Assembly (NCBI GenBank): GCA_015179045.1
Contig: WHUZ01000294.1
Coordinates: 1-14,561, forward strand
DNA length: 14,561 nucleotides
Direction of reading: 5' to 3'
Source of the DNA: Kalaharituber pfeilii
Lineage: Eukaryota > Ascomycota > Pezizomycetes > Pezizales > Pezizaceae
Every line of letters starts with the position of its first letter. Positions within the stretch are counted from its first letter, which is position 1. The notes beneath the pieces are model-generated. The model worked only from the letters and a program-made list of their open reading frames with translations. It searched no databases and was not told where the DNA came from. Of the stretch, positions 1 through 8,573 are shown piece by piece. Position numbers and translations under genes: made by a program.

Positions 1-663
1 TATTACTAGCTGGATTTAGAATTTGTTGGCCTATTCTTTAGCTTCAGCCTTAAGTCATGCCTTGGTACTGCTGAGTATACTTTTTGGTATCCTACTTAAG
101 CTGCTCTTGAAGGCTGAATGAATTGCTGCTACAGAAAACTCGGCCTCTTAGTTCCTTATTTTTTATTGATATCCTTCTCAATAGGAGAGACTGAAAAAGA
201 AATGCTAGTCCCTTTCCGGCTTTTTCGAGTTTGTTAGCAATATTCTACTTTAACTACATATATAATTCCCATACCTATGATGAGAATTAAGCTATTAGTG
301 AGTTTACGTACCTAGAGGCTACTACTTGGACTATAGGAATAAGAAGAGTAAGCTTCTCTTGTCTTTCTAATACTAGGAAGTTTAATCTATTCTATTAGAC
401 TTCAATCTATTCCAGCTTGTAGACATATTCGATATAGAGCTATCAGGAGTAAGACTTCACTCGTACTCTCAATTTTGGTCTAGAGGTCATGGTGAGTACT
501 GACTGAGCTAGCTCATTATTATATTCAGATTCTATCTCTCTAGTTGACTACCAGACAACTAGCTTAGTGCTGACACTCAGGAATCTTGGGGGTTTCAAAA
601 GGTTATGTCTAGATCTTGTGGTAGTGTTTTATGAGAAAGCGAAACGAAGCCTGACAAATATAG
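1..663 (-). pseudogene. Relic A' gag leader / gag N-terminal region (decayed, partial)
   Basis: This stretch is collinear with the gag 5' part of element A at about 13720-14347. Recognisable shared words occur at 100-150 versus 13785-13835, at 285-360 versus 13975-14045, and in the primer-binding zone at 637-663 versus 14321-14347. Spacing between these anchors is the same to within a base, so this is an older copy of the same family in the same orientation, continuing leftwards out of the window. It has no usable reading frame. Differences from element A are biased to C-to-T and G-to-A. The position matching the gag start codon of element A appears to read tat instead of cat on the plus strand, which would remove the start. 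The alignment is by eye; homology is convincing at the anchors but weak between 480 and 590. Confidence 0.7.
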
Positions 664-1296
664 TATTATGGGGTATATTGGAGTAAGTTATTTACTAAAT
701 AACTAATTGCATTGCAAAATATAATTAAATATAAGTCATACAAAATAAAGTAGTTAAGGTAGTAAGAAAAGCTTTATATTTATTAGAGTTGAGTTCTAGG
801 TCCTTACTCTTCTAACTCCAGTGGGTCAGGCTTCTATTTATACAAAATAAAGTTCTTCAAAGCTACTAACAAATTCAGCTTGAAAGAATTCTGGAGATCA
901 AGCCAGACCCTGAAAAATACTAAGTAACAGCCTTTCTTCTTGACTAACTCTTATAACAAATTCTAGAACAATAAATATAAGAACTTGAAACTACTAATGC
1001 AAGCCTCTATCTAAAAATACTATCATAACTTGATTGCTATATAGAGACTAATATTAAAAATAAAAGTTATGTACAAGTAAAGAATTAGTATAACAGAAAC
1101 TATTAGAAGAGTCAGTAACGAAGATTGCTAATCTTAGTAGCTACTTACTTCTGAACTGAGAAAGCTCTACTACTACTAGCCTAACTAGTATCAGGTTAGT
1201 TAAACACTTGACTAATAGGTCTTATAGTTAGTAGTACCTTTCGATGACACTTTAATAAGATAGTATTATAGCATAAGAATAATTATGCCTATAACA
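664..1296 (-). repeat. 5' LTR of relic A' (633 bp, transition-mutated)
   Basis: It aligns end to end with the LTR at 7524-8161. The plus-strand ends read TATTAT...ATAACA where element A has TGTTAC...GTAACA. Both outer junctions coincide with the ends deduced independently from element A. Most mismatches in the first 210 bp are C-to-T or G-to-A, which fits RIP followed by drift. Because gag leader lies on its left, this is the 5' LTR of a minus-strand element. The flank to the right (aataa at 1297-1301) would be one target-site copy; its partner is outside the window. Confidence 0.88.
834..842 (-). promoter_or_regulatory. TATA-like box in relic A' LTR
   Basis: TATAAATAG on the minus strand is identical to the same site in both LTRs of element A, although the surrounding LTR is heavily mutated. 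It contains no CpA on the exposed strand positions that differ elsewhere, so survival need not mean selection. Confidence 0.4.
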
Positions 1297-1358
1297 AATA
1301 AGGGCAGAAGTAAGAACAGAGTGGTAAAGGTAGAGTTTTCATAGCAAGTGAGTAATAC

Positions 1359-1663
1359 TGGCAGATGGTGATACTAGCAGGCAGGCTGTACTGGTAGGTA
1401 GGCTATACTAGCAGGCAGGCTGTACTGGCAGGCAGGCTATACTAGTAGACTAGTTGTACTAGCAGGTAGGCTATACTAGCAGGCAGACTATACTAGTAGA
1501 TAGGCTGTATTGGTAGGAGGGCTATACTAGCAGGTGGACTATATTAGTAGATGAGCTATACTAGCAAGCAGGCTATATTAGCAGGTAGGCTATACTACTA
1601 GGTAGACTATACTAGCAAGTAGGCTATACTGGCAGGCAGGCTGTACTAGCAGATGGGCTATAT
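1359..1663. repeat. 17-bp tandem repeat array, about 18 copies
   Basis: Seventeen consecutive 17-bp units run from 1375 to 1663 and are preceded by one 16-bp unit at 1359-1374. The consensus is close to TAGCAGGCAGGCTATAC. Units differ mainly by C/T and G/A exchanges (AGCAGG versus AGTAGA, TAC versus TAT), so the array itself appears to have been transition-mutated after expansion. With a 17-bp period it shifts frame at every unit and all frames have stops, so it is not coding. Confidence 0.93.
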
Positions 1664-1729
1664 TGATAGGTTACTAGCTACATGTAGTTAGCTAATTCTA
1701 TGAGCTTGCCGGCTATTAGCAGGAGCTAA

Positions 1730-1797
1730 TCATGGCTTGCCAGCAGTCATGGCTTGCCAGTAGTCATAGCTTGCCAGTGGTTATGACTTCAGATGTA
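1730..1797. repeat. Second 17-bp tandem array, about 4 copies
   Basis: Three clear units (1730-1746, 1747-1763, 1764-1780) of consensus TCATGGCTTGCCAGCAG are followed by a decayed fourth (1781-1797). The sequence is unrelated to the array at 1359-1663 but has the same period, and lies 67 bp downstream. Confidence 0.85.
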
Positions 1798-2544
1798 GAG
1801 ACTATAGAGTATAAGCTATGATACTAATACTAGTTAAGTTTATAGTAGTAAAACTTCTTTATGTTATAACTAAGATAAGGCTTATAGAAAATACCTGGAA
1901 CCTCCACCCAAATTATTATAAGGCATATACCAAAGATATAACTGATTATTACTAGGTAATGCAGGGATTTATATTGACTCATAGACCAGTAGGTAGCTAA
2001 TAAAGTATATATTAAGCAGTAAATTATATGATAGTACTACACAGTACTTACCAATTGTCATTAATATACATACATATATTAATTACTACTATTGCTACTT
2101 CTAATGTATGTTTTTACTATGTCTTCTTATCTATAATTATTATATTATTGTCATATTATATTGGTAGCCAGGAAGTCTATATAAATGGGCTGAATAGATA
2201 GTTAGAAGAAATTAAGATACTAGCAGTATTCTAAGTTGAACTTTTACTTAATGCTCTCACATAATCTTTTACTATCCACTTTACTGCCTTCACGAAACCA
2301 TAATTGCCTCAGAGCTACTCTTATAAGTCCAGCAATACCTATACTAATATTATACTACTCATTAACTATTCTTTTTCTTTTTCTTTTTCTCTTATTACTA
2401 ATGGAATTTCAACAGTCGCTCCTCTACCTTTCCCAGTACCACAACTGCTCCCAGCATGCCCTTCCTTACTAATAATAGATATTGCGATATCTAGAGAATT
2501 TGTAGAAACCATATAACACCAACCCTGTATACCTCATAATACTA
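1798..2544. other. Gene-free AT-rich intergenic/relic DNA
   Basis: All six frames are closed by frequent TAA/TAG, and TpA is very frequent. A TATA-like word (tctatataaat) lies near 2177, and a run resembling a leader follows. This could be the remnant of the 5' LTR of relic B, but I could not find a matching second copy at 7201-7523, so that is only a possibility. The short predicted peptides around 2236-2516 have no recognisable domain and are low-complexity. Confidence 0.5.
2371..2393. repeat. CTTTTT microsatellite
   Basis: Nearly four consecutive CTTTTT units form a short pyrimidine run in AT-rich non-coding DNA. Confidence 0.75.
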
Positions 2545-2953
2545 GCATACCTCCCCACACTTATACAACAACCCTGCAGGCCCTATATATAAGCTTCCTG
2601 CTATTAGAAACTCTCACAAAGCTGCTCAGAGTCCCACTGCTTGGAGTTCTATCACCACTCAGAAGTCCTATTACTGCTTGAGAGTCCCATTACTGCTTGG
2701 AGTCCTACTACTACTTGGAGTCCCGCCGTCACTCAGAGTCCTATTACTGCTTAGAGTCCTGTTACTGGTAGAAAGTCTCATTACCACTCAGAGTCCTATC
2801 CTTACTCAGAGTTCTGCCATTGCTATTGCCACTCAGAGTTTCTGCTGCCATCACCATTGCCATTACCACTTAAGGTCCTGTTCACCTCCTTCTAAGGTGA
2901 AGCAGTTGAAGCCATTCCCTAACCCAAGCAGAATCGGAAGACCTCCAGGTTAG
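2545..2953 (+). pseudogene. Relic B gag N-terminal region, copy 1 (decayed)
   Basis: An open stretch covers 2678-2953. Its first half is a hexapeptide repeat (RVLLLL-like) caused by the 18-bp array beneath it. Its end reads SKVKQLKPFP, which resembles the K(V/M)KLPxPF motif that opens the conserved part of Ty3/Gypsy gag proteins. The same order (leader, 18-bp array, KxKLP motif) recurs at 2985-3262, so this is a duplicated gag 5' segment. After the motif the frame ends (stop at 2951-2953) and does not continue into a gag core. The family link is inferred from the motif and the downstream pol relic. No start codon can be chosen with confidence. Confidence 0.45.
2628..2841. repeat. 18-bp tandem array (GAGTCCTATTACTGCTTA type)
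   Basis: About ten units begin with GAGTCC and are separated by 18 bp, with one unit lengthened. Because 18 is a multiple of three, the array is translated as a six-residue repeat in every frame. A shorter version lies at about 3078-3180. Confidence 0.8.
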
Positions 2954-2984
2954 CATAATATCTTGAAGCAATCCCTACTCTCAG

Positions 2985-3500
2985 GCATACCATAGGGCAC
3001 TCACCTCTCTACATTTGTACAACCAACCCCGCATGCCCTATGAGTGAGCTTCCTACTATGAAAGACCTCATGCAGTTGCTTGAAGTCCTACAGCTGCTTA
3101 GAGTCCTACAGCCGCTCAGAGTTTAGAGTCCTATTGCTGTTTAGACTCCTGCCACCACTGCTGGCAGTCCCACTCAAGGTACTGCACCTCTCCGCCTAAG
3201 ATGAAGCTGCCACAATCATTCTTCAGAAAGTAGGATGAACTGGAAGACTTCCTCCTCTCTATAGAAGTAGAAAGCTATATCTATTACCACCTACTACTCC
3301 AAGCCTACTACTAATAAATGTAAACATCAACCAGTAGAATAACCACTACTAAAAGACCCACCATCCACACCATCAAGACTAATAAGAATGAGAAAGTCAG
3401 TCTATAGCAATTCAGGAGAAAATAAAGGACACCCAAAGTACTATTAGAAGGACCAAACTAGACCCATAAACGTATGGCAGAGAGACAGGAGCTTCCTAGA
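2985..3500 (+). pseudogene. Relic B gag N-terminal region, copy 2 (decayed)
   Basis: The leader (gcatac..., 2985-3090) repeats 2545-2632 with moderate divergence, and is followed by a short 18-bp array and then a frame reading PPKMKLPQSF, one stop, and DELEDFLLSIEVESYIYY. This pattern (KLPxxF, then a DELxxFL helix and an aromatic-rich stretch) matches the start of the capsid region of Ty3/Gypsy gag. The frame then decays with TAA/TAG stops, and no CCHC knuckle is recognisable before the pol relic. Assignment rests on the motif and on its position upstream of RT. Confidence 0.55.
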
Positions 3501-3831
3501 AGGAACAAAGGTTTTGGGTCCTATATTTGTGTTTTTCTAGTATTTGAAATAAATCAGGTAATGTAATCTCTAGTACTACTTTTAATTTTAATGTGAAATA
3601 TCTAAATATTAGGAATAGAGAAGTATTATTTTAGTTAGAAAGGAAAAGTCTCTCTATTAATGGCAAAACTGGTATTTAGTTTATAATTGCCTTGATTTTA
3701 TTATTTCTTATAATAAAATTGTTTTATTCTGAGTCTCTATTCCTATTTCTTCCACCTATTCTACCCGTTTCTGTTTTTCCTACCTGTTTCTATTTCTTGT
3801 ATCTTTTTCTATTTCTTCCATCTATTTCTGT
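3501..3831. other. AT-rich gap between relic B gag and pol, with pyrimidine tract
   Basis: No coding similarity is visible. The gag end, zinc knuckle and protease that should lie here are missing or beyond recognition. The right part (about 3731-3833) is almost pure pyrimidine on the plus strand, with a loose repetition of ctatttcttcc and tttctgttt. Confidence 0.55.
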
Positions 3832-3833
3832 TT
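3731..3833 (+). repeat. Degenerate pyrimidine-rich repeat
   Basis: Words such as ctatttcttcca and tttctgttt recur at roughly 30-70 bp intervals in a C/T-dominated strand. It lies immediately before the recognisable RT of relic B. Confidence 0.55.
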
Positions 3834-4648
3834 GGATTTAGAAAAGAAATCCTTAGAAGAAGGTGATATACTACTAATAATTAATATAAATATTATAAAT
3901 ATTATGCTCAAGTATTCTCTAAGAAGCAAGCAGCCAGACTGCCACCCCCACCGATCCTGGAATTATGAGATCCCACTCAATGACCCTAATGCCGAAGCAC
4001 CCAAGCACCTAATAATACAAGACTACTTAGAAAGATGAAGCCCTATAGAAGTATCTGAAAGAATATCCATGCACTGGCAAGATCAGACGTTCAAGACCCA
4101 TAGCTGGTACTAATACTATCTGTCTGAAAAAAGGATGGCTTACTCCATTTCAGTATGAACTATAGAGGACTCAACAAGATTATAGTACTGAACTGGTATC
4201 GCTTCTCACTCATGTTAGACTTGCAGTAAATACTTCACTCAGTTGTTTAAGTACAACTCATTCAAAATCACTCAGGTAATAAAAACCTATTAAATTATAT
4301 TGATATCCCTTTTAGACTTATACTAACAAGTTTGTAGGAGATGATAGATAAATCTCTGAAAGGATACTATTGAAGTAGTATAACTAGCGAATAGGTTCTA
4401 TAACTACTACTTAACTACAGACTAGCTGAACAAGAGATAGTTCTTTTTGGCCATACTATTAATAGCTACAAGCTTAATACAATTACCGATTGGCTAACTA
4501 CCACATTATTTCATTAAGAACTACAGTACCAGAGTAAAACTGCTTATCTTCCTTATAGATAATGCACTATTTTTACAAGATGATACACAATGGCAGTCAT
4601 TTGATGAACTCAAACAAGCATTCCTATTCACCCCAGTACTCTGCTCTT

Positions 4649-4802
4649 GGGATAAAACCTTAAAGACGATCATGGGATAAAACTTGAATAGTAATCATGG
4701 GATAGAACTCAGAAGACTATTATAGAAACCGATATATCAATACTCTACCTATAGGATAGAACACTGAGAATGATCATGAGATAGAACTCTAAAAACGATC
4801 AT
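4649..4802 (+). repeat. 25-bp repeats inside relic B RNase H
   Basis: Three adjacent units (4649-4673, 4674-4698, 4699-4723) of the form GGGATAAAAC...GATCAT are followed by a 30-bp spacer and two more units (4754-4777, 4778-4802). Both groups end in a stretch encoding a (M)ET(D/N)-like motif, which is the RNase H catalytic entry, so the catalytic-site segment itself was duplicated. Confidence 0.85.
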
Positions 4803-5071
4803 GGAAACCAATACATCTAACCAAACCCTTGCTGATACCATAGGGAGAATGGAACTAAAATGCTATACCTAGTTGACTTCTACTTACTAGCCCTTACTAC
4901 AGATAAATGAAACTGACTATGACAAGGAGTTGTTCGCAATTATCGACTGCTTCAAATGGTATACTTAACCATAGAGCATACATGTTGATATCTATATAAA
5001 GTACTACTAAGCAGAAGCTTAACTCCCAACAGGCAAACTGACATATGAAGGTATATAAATTGGACTTTACT

Positions 5072-5160
5072 ATCATCTATCATAAGTAAAGTGATAACAG
5101 GAAGGCCAATGCTACATCATATCTATCATAATGAAAGTGATAATAGAAAGGCTGATACTA
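5072..5160 (+). repeat. 44/45-bp tandem duplication in relic B RNase H
   Basis: 5072-5115 and 5116-5160 are diverged tandem copies. Each reads IIYH..., then SDNRKA(N/D), corresponding to the YRKGKxNxKADALSR end of RNase H. The second copy preserves KAD better. Confidence 0.82.
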
Positions 5161-5200
5161 TATTATGTTGATCTAGTAACGAAACTGGCAGTAGAGTTGC

Positions 5201-5503
5201 TGGCTACTAGGGGGTACACTATACCCAAAGAATAATATCAAAAAACTTTTACTAGTATAAATAGAAAGAAGCTATACAACTATACATTACTAAATAGTGA
5301 AAGCTGACTAACATATTTGCTAAACCCAATACCAATACCAACTGGAGCTAGATCTATTACATCTATTACAGTTGACTAGTGATAAAATAGTTACTAATTT
5401 GATACCTCATTTATCTTACTATACTCCAATAGAATAATTTACCAGCCAGAAAATAGCTCATAGGCTTGGCCAGCCTATATGAGTAAAAGATACATGTGGC
5501 ACT
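5201..5503. other. Decayed spacer, probably former RNase H-integrase linker
   Basis: It sits between the RNase H end and the satellite. I see no convincing HHCC integrase zinc-binding motif and no open frame. An imperfect inverted repeat (AGGCT tggcc AGCCT) occurs near 5462-5476, too short to interpret. Confidence 0.4.
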
Positions 5504-5516
5504 GACTACATACATA

Positions 5517-5791
5517 GATATAGATAAGGTCAGCCTCAGAGGAAGATAGTTGAGGGTGTGTTAGTATAAGGCTAATAGAGGAAAGGGTTGAGGTCCAAGG
5601 CTAGATATTCTCCTCTCCATAACACAGAGTGATAGTAGAAACTACATGTAGTTAGACAGTGTATAGTTAGGATTGGTGACTTTTGGTGAGAATGCTTCAG
5701 TTATTGTATTTAACTTTCTTTTATTTTAGCTAAACATCACTATAGCCTATAGAGTAGCATGTGATAAATAATATAAAAAAAAAAAAAAAAA
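5517..5791 (+). mobile_element. Candidate short poly(A)-tailed retroposon inserted in satellite
   Basis: About 275 bp of unique sequence interrupts the 24-bp satellite and ends in a perfect A17 run (5775-5791). The flanks are GACTACATA (5504-5512) and GACTGCATA (5792-5800), which could be a 9-bp target-site duplication with one mismatch. However, both flanks are satellite units, so their similarity is expected anyway. A loose pol III box-B-like word (ggttgaggtcc) occurs near 5586, but spacing from any box A is too short for a normal tRNA-type promoter. No coding frame is present. This is a hypothesis, not an established element. Confidence 0.3.
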
Positions 5792-5794
5792 GAC

Positions 5795-6051
5795 TGCATA
5801 TATGTACACGGCACCGACCGTACACAGGCACATAGTACTGACCATATATAGGCATAAGGTACTGACTGCATACAGGCACATAGCACCAACCGTATACAGA
5901 CACACAGTACTGATCATAGATAGGTATATGGCATTGACTACATATATGTATGTGGCACTAACTACATAAATACAAGCAGCACTGACTGCTTATATGTATG
6001 CCATATCAACTGCATACAGGTATGCAGCACCGATCATATATAGGCTATAAG
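5795..6051. repeat. 24-bp tandem satellite, 10-11 copies
   Basis: Ten exact 24-bp-spaced units run from 5795 to 6034, plus a partial eleventh. Consensus is close to TGCATACAGGCACATAGCACTGAC. Divergence is mostly transitions. One or two further units lie at about 5488-5515, on the other side of the poly(A) sequence, so the array was probably continuous before that insertion. It sits inside relic B between RNase H and integrase. Confidence 0.92.
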
Positions 6052-6700
6052 TTTGGAAGTAACCTGGCATGCCAAGTGGATGATATGCACTACTTATAGG
6101 AGAGCAAGATAGTTGCAGTTAAGTAATGTGGCAGGGCAGTAGTGCTGTATTATAGTAAGCTAAGTAGACAAGGTACCACAATACTTGGGTGTAAGTATGC
6201 AACTCCCAGCATGTCTAAGTAGTTAGTAAGGTAGCTGCATAATAGGCTGGGGCAGCAATTAGTAAATATAACTAATATTAAAGCTATAGATTTTGTTGAA
6301 GAACTACTAAAGTCAGAAAGCTGCAATGTGATTTTTATTATTATGAACCATATCACTAAGGTCCACTGACATATACTGACCAAAACAACCTATATATCTA
6401 TAGGGGTTGCCTCCACATGTTGGAAATTAACCAGTAGCTCAACAATAAACCCTAACTATTCATACCCTACTATTGGCAAACCGACAAATCATCAGAGTAA
6501 GTGATATAAACTCTCAAGCAGTATCTACGTATCTTCTGTCATGATAGACAAAACCAATAAGTCACTTTAGCTACCACTAGCTAAGTACGTATACAGTACT
6601 TTGAAAACATCAATGTATACACCCTTTGAAGGCCTATATGGATTCAATGCCAAACAATACACATCTCGGATCTAGGATAACTATACTTCACCTTACTGGC
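6052..6700 (+). pseudogene. Relic B integrase core (decayed)
   Basis: A frame near 6312-6360 reads CNVIFIIMNHITKVH, matching the first strand of Gypsy integrase cores ([12 protein letters not shown] type). The catalytic Asp position has become Asn. Downstream, at about 6475-6655, the region normally containing the TDGQ(T/S)ER...TLEQYLR block is recognisable as QTDKSSE, TLKQYLRIF, then INVYTPFEGLYGFNAK. Several TAA/TGA stops and shifts interrupt it. The zinc-binding domain that should precede it is not visible, and the satellite occupies that place. It is non-functional. Confidence 0.75.
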
Positions 6701-6839
6701 AGCTAAGAACTAGCTAGACAGGATAACTATAGTATATAATCATATACCTAATACCCTCAAAAATTAATGATTAGAGATTAGAACCCTTTATCGAAAAATT
6801 GAAATAATTCCAAAGTAGAGGACTAAGTGCTTGTTGACT

Positions 6840-7200
6840 GATGAAATCTTTGGGTAATAACTGGTAATAACCGAATACTCACTAATAAATATATTGGTCC
6901 CTATGAGGTAAAGAGTCACCAGTCACTAGGTATATGAACTTCAGCTACTAGAAAAGATCTGCAATTGTATAATATTATCTATATTAGCTTTCTTAAGCCC
7001 TTTCAAAGTTGAGACAACAACTTAGACCTCGATAGCAAAGAAAGACTGTATAATATTGACTATGTTGTTAATAGCTATAAGGTCTGGGACTAGGCTAAAT
7101 ATCAAATCTATTGGCAGGTATACAACAAAGATAACAATATATGGAAGCCTATTAGTAACCTATAACGCTTATTAGAGAAATTTATGAGAGAATACTCATG
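6840..7200 (+). pseudogene. Relic B integrase C-terminal (GPY) domain and chromodomain (decayed)
   Basis: NKYIGPYEVKSHQS (about 6885-6927) followed by YISFLKPF (about 6980-7003) matches the GPF/Y module and its [11 protein letters not shown] tail. Next, YNIDYVVNSYKVWD, a stop, AKYQIYWQVY and NIWKPISNL (about 7051-7165) follow the chromodomain order: an acidic/aromatic start, the K(L/Y)xYxVxW strand and the TWEP motif. This places relic B in the chromovirus branch of Ty3/Gypsy. Stops and loss of aromatic-cage residues indicate no function. Confidence 0.75.
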
Positions 7201-7523
7201 AAAGCCAAAGAACCTAAGTCTCAAGGTGAGTAATGAAATGTTCTAAGTAATAAGTATTATATTAGATAAAGGTCTAGCTACGTAGGCTAGAACCTTATAT
7301 AAGTAGTTATACCTTCTATGCTCTTAAGATTTTCCTACTAGGTTTTTACTCAAGAAGTAGTTTAATGGCTAATACTTATAAAAACTATTATTCATGTAGG
7401 ATATACCAGTCTTACTATCGGCTACCAATGGGTTTTGGTAATGATAGTACCTAGTATATAGGGTATGCCAACACTCTTAGCCATCATACACATCTCAACT
7501 GAATAGGTTTTTAGATCAGTTTA
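7201..7523. other. AT-rich flank: relic B 3' end / insertion target of element A
   Basis: No coding frame is present. It should hold the 3' LTR of relic B, but no matching 5' copy was found. A TATA-like word (cttatataag) lies near 7295, and an imperfect palindrome centred on TACGTA at 7271-7294. The last five bases (GTTTA, 7519-7523) are the presumptive left target-site copy of element A. Confidence 0.45.
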
Positions 7524-8161
7524 TGTTACGGGGTACGTTGGGGGTAAGCCGTTTACTAAATAACTAAGTGCAACGTGAAATATAATTAAATATAAGTCAC
7601 GGAAAATAAAGTAGTTAAGGTAGTAAGAAAGCTTTATATTTGTTAGGGTTGAGTTCCGGGTCCTTGCCCTTCTAACTCCGGTGGGTCAGGCTTCTATTTA
7701 TACAAAATGTAGTTCTTCAAAGCTGTTAACAAATTCAGCTTGAACGGATTCTGGGGATCAAGCCAGACCCTGAAAAAAGCCAAGTGACAGCCTTTCTTTT
7801 TGACCAACCCTTACAATAAATTCTAGAACAACAAATACAAGAACTTGAAACCTCTAATGCAAGCCTCTATCTAAAAATACCATCATAACTCTGATCCCTA
7901 TACAAAGATCGATTATATAAGAAAATAAGAAAAGGTTATCGTACAACGAATAGTACAACAGGAGCTGCCGGAAGAGTTAGTAACCAAGATTGCTAATCTT
8001 AGTAGTTACTTACTTCTTAACCGAAGAAGTTCCACTACCACTGACCTGACTAGTATCGGGTTAGCTAAACTTCCGACTGGTAGGCTTTATAGTTGGTAGT
8101 ACCTTTTGACGACACTTAAACAAGACGGTGTTATAGCATGAGAACGATTATGCCTGTAACA
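7524..8161 (-). repeat. 3' LTR of element A (638 bp)
   Basis: It begins TGTTAC and ends GTAACA (6-bp inverted ends). The left junction is confirmed by the second LTR at 14348, and the right junction by relic A' at 1296. A polypurine tract abuts it on the internal side. Confidence 0.95.
7694..7702 (-). promoter_or_regulatory. TATA-like box in element A 3' LTR
   Basis: TATAAATAG on the minus strand is conserved at the same offset in three LTR copies (834, 7694, 14517). In the element orientation it lies about 460 bp into the LTR, leaving about 170 bp to the LTR end, a plausible place for the U3/R promoter. Transcription start is not determined. Confidence 0.5.
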
Positions 8162-8573
8162 GTACTCCCCTTCTTAGAGCACACGTCCCGAGTGCCTGTT
8201 AGCTATTACTCTTTAATTTCTTAAAAGAATATAAGCCGTACAGCTTAGCGTCGGTGGATCTCTTACCTTGACCTTAGCAACTTAATTGCCGTGATCGTAC
8301 TCAAGGTAATATTCCGTGATGTCCTGACTATAGGCTGTGCCTCTACTTAGTCTTTGACGTTGAAGGTAGTTAGTAAGAGCTTTACCTATTTATCATAAGA
8401 CATACTACTATATTCGTAGTGTCTTGACCCCTTGAATACTTTTCCGTTTGACACCTTGGCTTGTATCTAGGATAAGTGTTAACCCTATACGAACTTAAGT
8501 TCATAGGTTAGGTCCATGCCGTACCTTTATGACAGATATATCTGTACTCTAGGTCGGTAACTTGACTGCATTT
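8162..8573 (-). other. Element A 3' untranslated segment between pol and LTR
   Basis: 412 bp lie between the pol stop and the 3' LTR. All minus-strand frames have several stops. In one frame the roughly ten stops are all TAA/TAG, which would fit a mutated reading frame, but no domain is recognisable. It is treated as untranslated. Confidence 0.6.
8165..8175 (-). other. Polypurine tract (plus-strand primer site)
   Basis: The minus strand reads AAGAAGGGGAG followed by TAC and then the LTR start TGTTAC. An 11-purine run 3 nt from the LTR is the standard site of second-strand priming in LTR retroelements. Confidence 0.82.

Larger units (their letters stand above)
3832..5200 (+). pseudogene. Relic B pol, reverse transcriptase and RNase H (decayed)
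   Basis: Frames shift repeatedly, but landmarks appear in the right order. The pre-RT linker has HPHRSWNYEIPLNDPNAE (about 3942-3995). The RT fingers have KKDG followed by NYRGLNKI (about 4128-4180). The palm end/connection has LFGHTINSYKLNTI near 4440-4485. The RNase H entry has WQSFDELKQAF (about 4591-4623), then YDKELFAIIDCFKW (4918-4959), and DFTIIYHK near 5063. The YxDD catalytic box is not clearly preserved: the segment at 4260-4400 is shortened, and only a YID-like remnant is seen near 4298. Many stops are TAA/TAG where CAA/CAG is expected, consistent with CpA-to-TpA mutation. It is a different lineage from element A, judged by sequence and opposite orientation. It cannot encode a functional enzyme. 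Confidence 0.85.

Noticed and set aside
1359..1797. Possible CRISPR array from regularly spaced repeats
   Set aside because: Units are contiguous with no unique spacers, and the context is eukaryotic.
1840..2240. Possible 5' LTR of relic B paired with 7201-7523
   Set aside because: Both segments have TATA-like words, but I could not align them by eye; no shared block longer than a few bases was found.
2236..2516. Two short overlapping plus-strand frames (78 and 70 codons)
   Set aside because: They are low-complexity products caused by the CTTTTT run in AT-rich DNA, with no conserved motif and no plausible start context.
5560..5600. tRNA-like pol III boxes in the poly(A) insert
   Set aside because: The box-B-like word matches only loosely, and the gap to the box-A-like word is about half the normal distance.
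6150..6383. 77-codon minus-strand open frame across relic B integrase
   Set aside because: It lies opposite the recognisable integrase strand and has no domain of its own; it is an antisense shadow.
8162..8573. Possible extra ORF downstream of pol with only TAA/TAG stops in one frame
   Set aside because: About ten stops in roughly 120 codons and no recognisable motif; AT-rich composition could also produce the absence of TGA.
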